Source: Prevotellaceae bacterium (lineage in GTDB: Bacteria; Bacteroidota; Bacteroidia; Bacteroidales; Paludibacteraceae). From it: a DNA stretch of 52,205 bases. Under the pieces are notes generated by a model. That model did not search any database. It was not told where the DNA came from and saw only the letters and a list, made by a program, of their open reading frames with translations. The translations under genes were made by a program, and so were the position numbers. This document shows, piece after piece, positions 52,017 to 52,205 of this stretch (positions are counted from its first letter, which is position 1; each line of letters starts with the position of its first letter). The DNA lies in NCBI GenBank assembly GCA_031271465.1, contig JAISVR010000026.1, positions 1-52,205 of the forward strand, written 5' to 3'.

Positions 52017-52205
52017 TTACTTTTTTTTCATTTTTGTTTCCGCCACTCCATTGTCATACAAAACAATGTAAATGCCGTTTTCCGGCTCATTTTGAAGTTT
52101 AATACCCATCACACTGTAATACGCCACAGGAATTTTATCAGTATCGGCAGAAATGCTTTTATCAGATGCCGTTACGCTTTGAAACTCATACGCACCCATA
52201 TCTAC
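52017..52205 (-). CDS. C-terminal end of a choice-of-anchor-Q/T9SS surface protein (5' end outside window)
   Basis: The frame is open to the window edge (VDMGAYEFQS), so the Met at 52199 is internal. VDMGAYEF is the typical last strand of choice-of-anchor-Q beta-helix proteins. The tail DKIPVAYYSVMGIKLQNEPENGIYIVLYDNGVAETK resembles the sorting tail of the gene at 50663. Confidence 0.65.
   Translation of the reverse strand, partial: VDMGAYEFQSVTASDKSISADTDKIPVAYYSVMGIKLQNEPENGIYIVLYDNGVAETKMKKK

Overview
The window is a chromosomal segment of a Bacteroidota bacterium, most likely order Bacteroidales; the genus cannot be fixed. The evidence is a roughly 1100-residue SecA with C-terminal SEC-C motif, promoters ending in TAnnTTTG just upstream of housekeeping genes, near absence of Shine-Dalgarno sequences (one exception at rpmG), a DUF4295 gene after rpmG, T9SS-type C-terminal sorting domains, GldM-C-like domains, and an acyl-ACP thioesterase inside the ilv cluster. 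A flavodiiron protein and an Fe/Mn superoxide dismutase suggest an anaerobe that tolerates some oxygen. I saw no rRNA, tRNA or CRISPR array.

Layout. 1-6.2 kb: branched-chain amino-acid genes ilvD (5' truncated by the window), ilvB, ilvN and a thioesterase, with a RAYT transposase/P-loop kinase cassette bounded by a 14-bp inverted repeat between ilvD and ilvB. 6.2-13.3 kb: pdxS, secA, a PNPOx-like flavin-fold protein, lgt and a flavodiiron protein. 13.4-17.4 kb: a translationally coupled sigma-like / membrane anti-sigma-like / secreted TPR-CHAT protease operon. 17.5-25.4 kb: a repeat-rich accessory zone with small secreted proteins, a 171-bp segmental duplication, a 21-bp-period tandem array, and a Cys-rich lipoprotein next to a MauE-thioredoxin fusion. 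25.4-41.3 kb: mostly core genes (Nramp transporter, M48 protease, cinA, rpmB-rpmG-DUF4295, a coupled mscL-amgK/rapZ-murU operon on the minus strand, pheS, rplM-rpsI-rpsB-tsf, a ThiF-like gene, sodB). 41.4-47.4 kb: trpB-E-G-D behind a candidate Trp-codon leader-peptide attenuator, with unrelated cargo inserted at every junction. 47.5-52.2 kb: a phytase-like lipoprotein, dense repeats with a second 21-bp array, and T9SS-targeted proteins cut by the window end.

Two themes stand out. First, a RAYT gene coexists with a family of short palindromes that nearly all begin with GTAG on the 5' side and have variable but paired stems. Copies lie in frame inside the RAYT itself, trpE and trpG, and at 50.3 and 51.4 kb. 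Second, several accessory genes sit between inverted copies of interspersed repeats (1520-2957, 42817-43556, 46066-46420), and an apparently empty version of one such repeat is at 50168-50251. The trp attenuator (leader peptide with three consecutive Trp codons, 14-bp terminator stem, and a 7-bp competing pairing through the leader stop codon) is the clearest regulatory discovery. All functional statements come from reading the sequence and from knowledge of the families; no database search was run.
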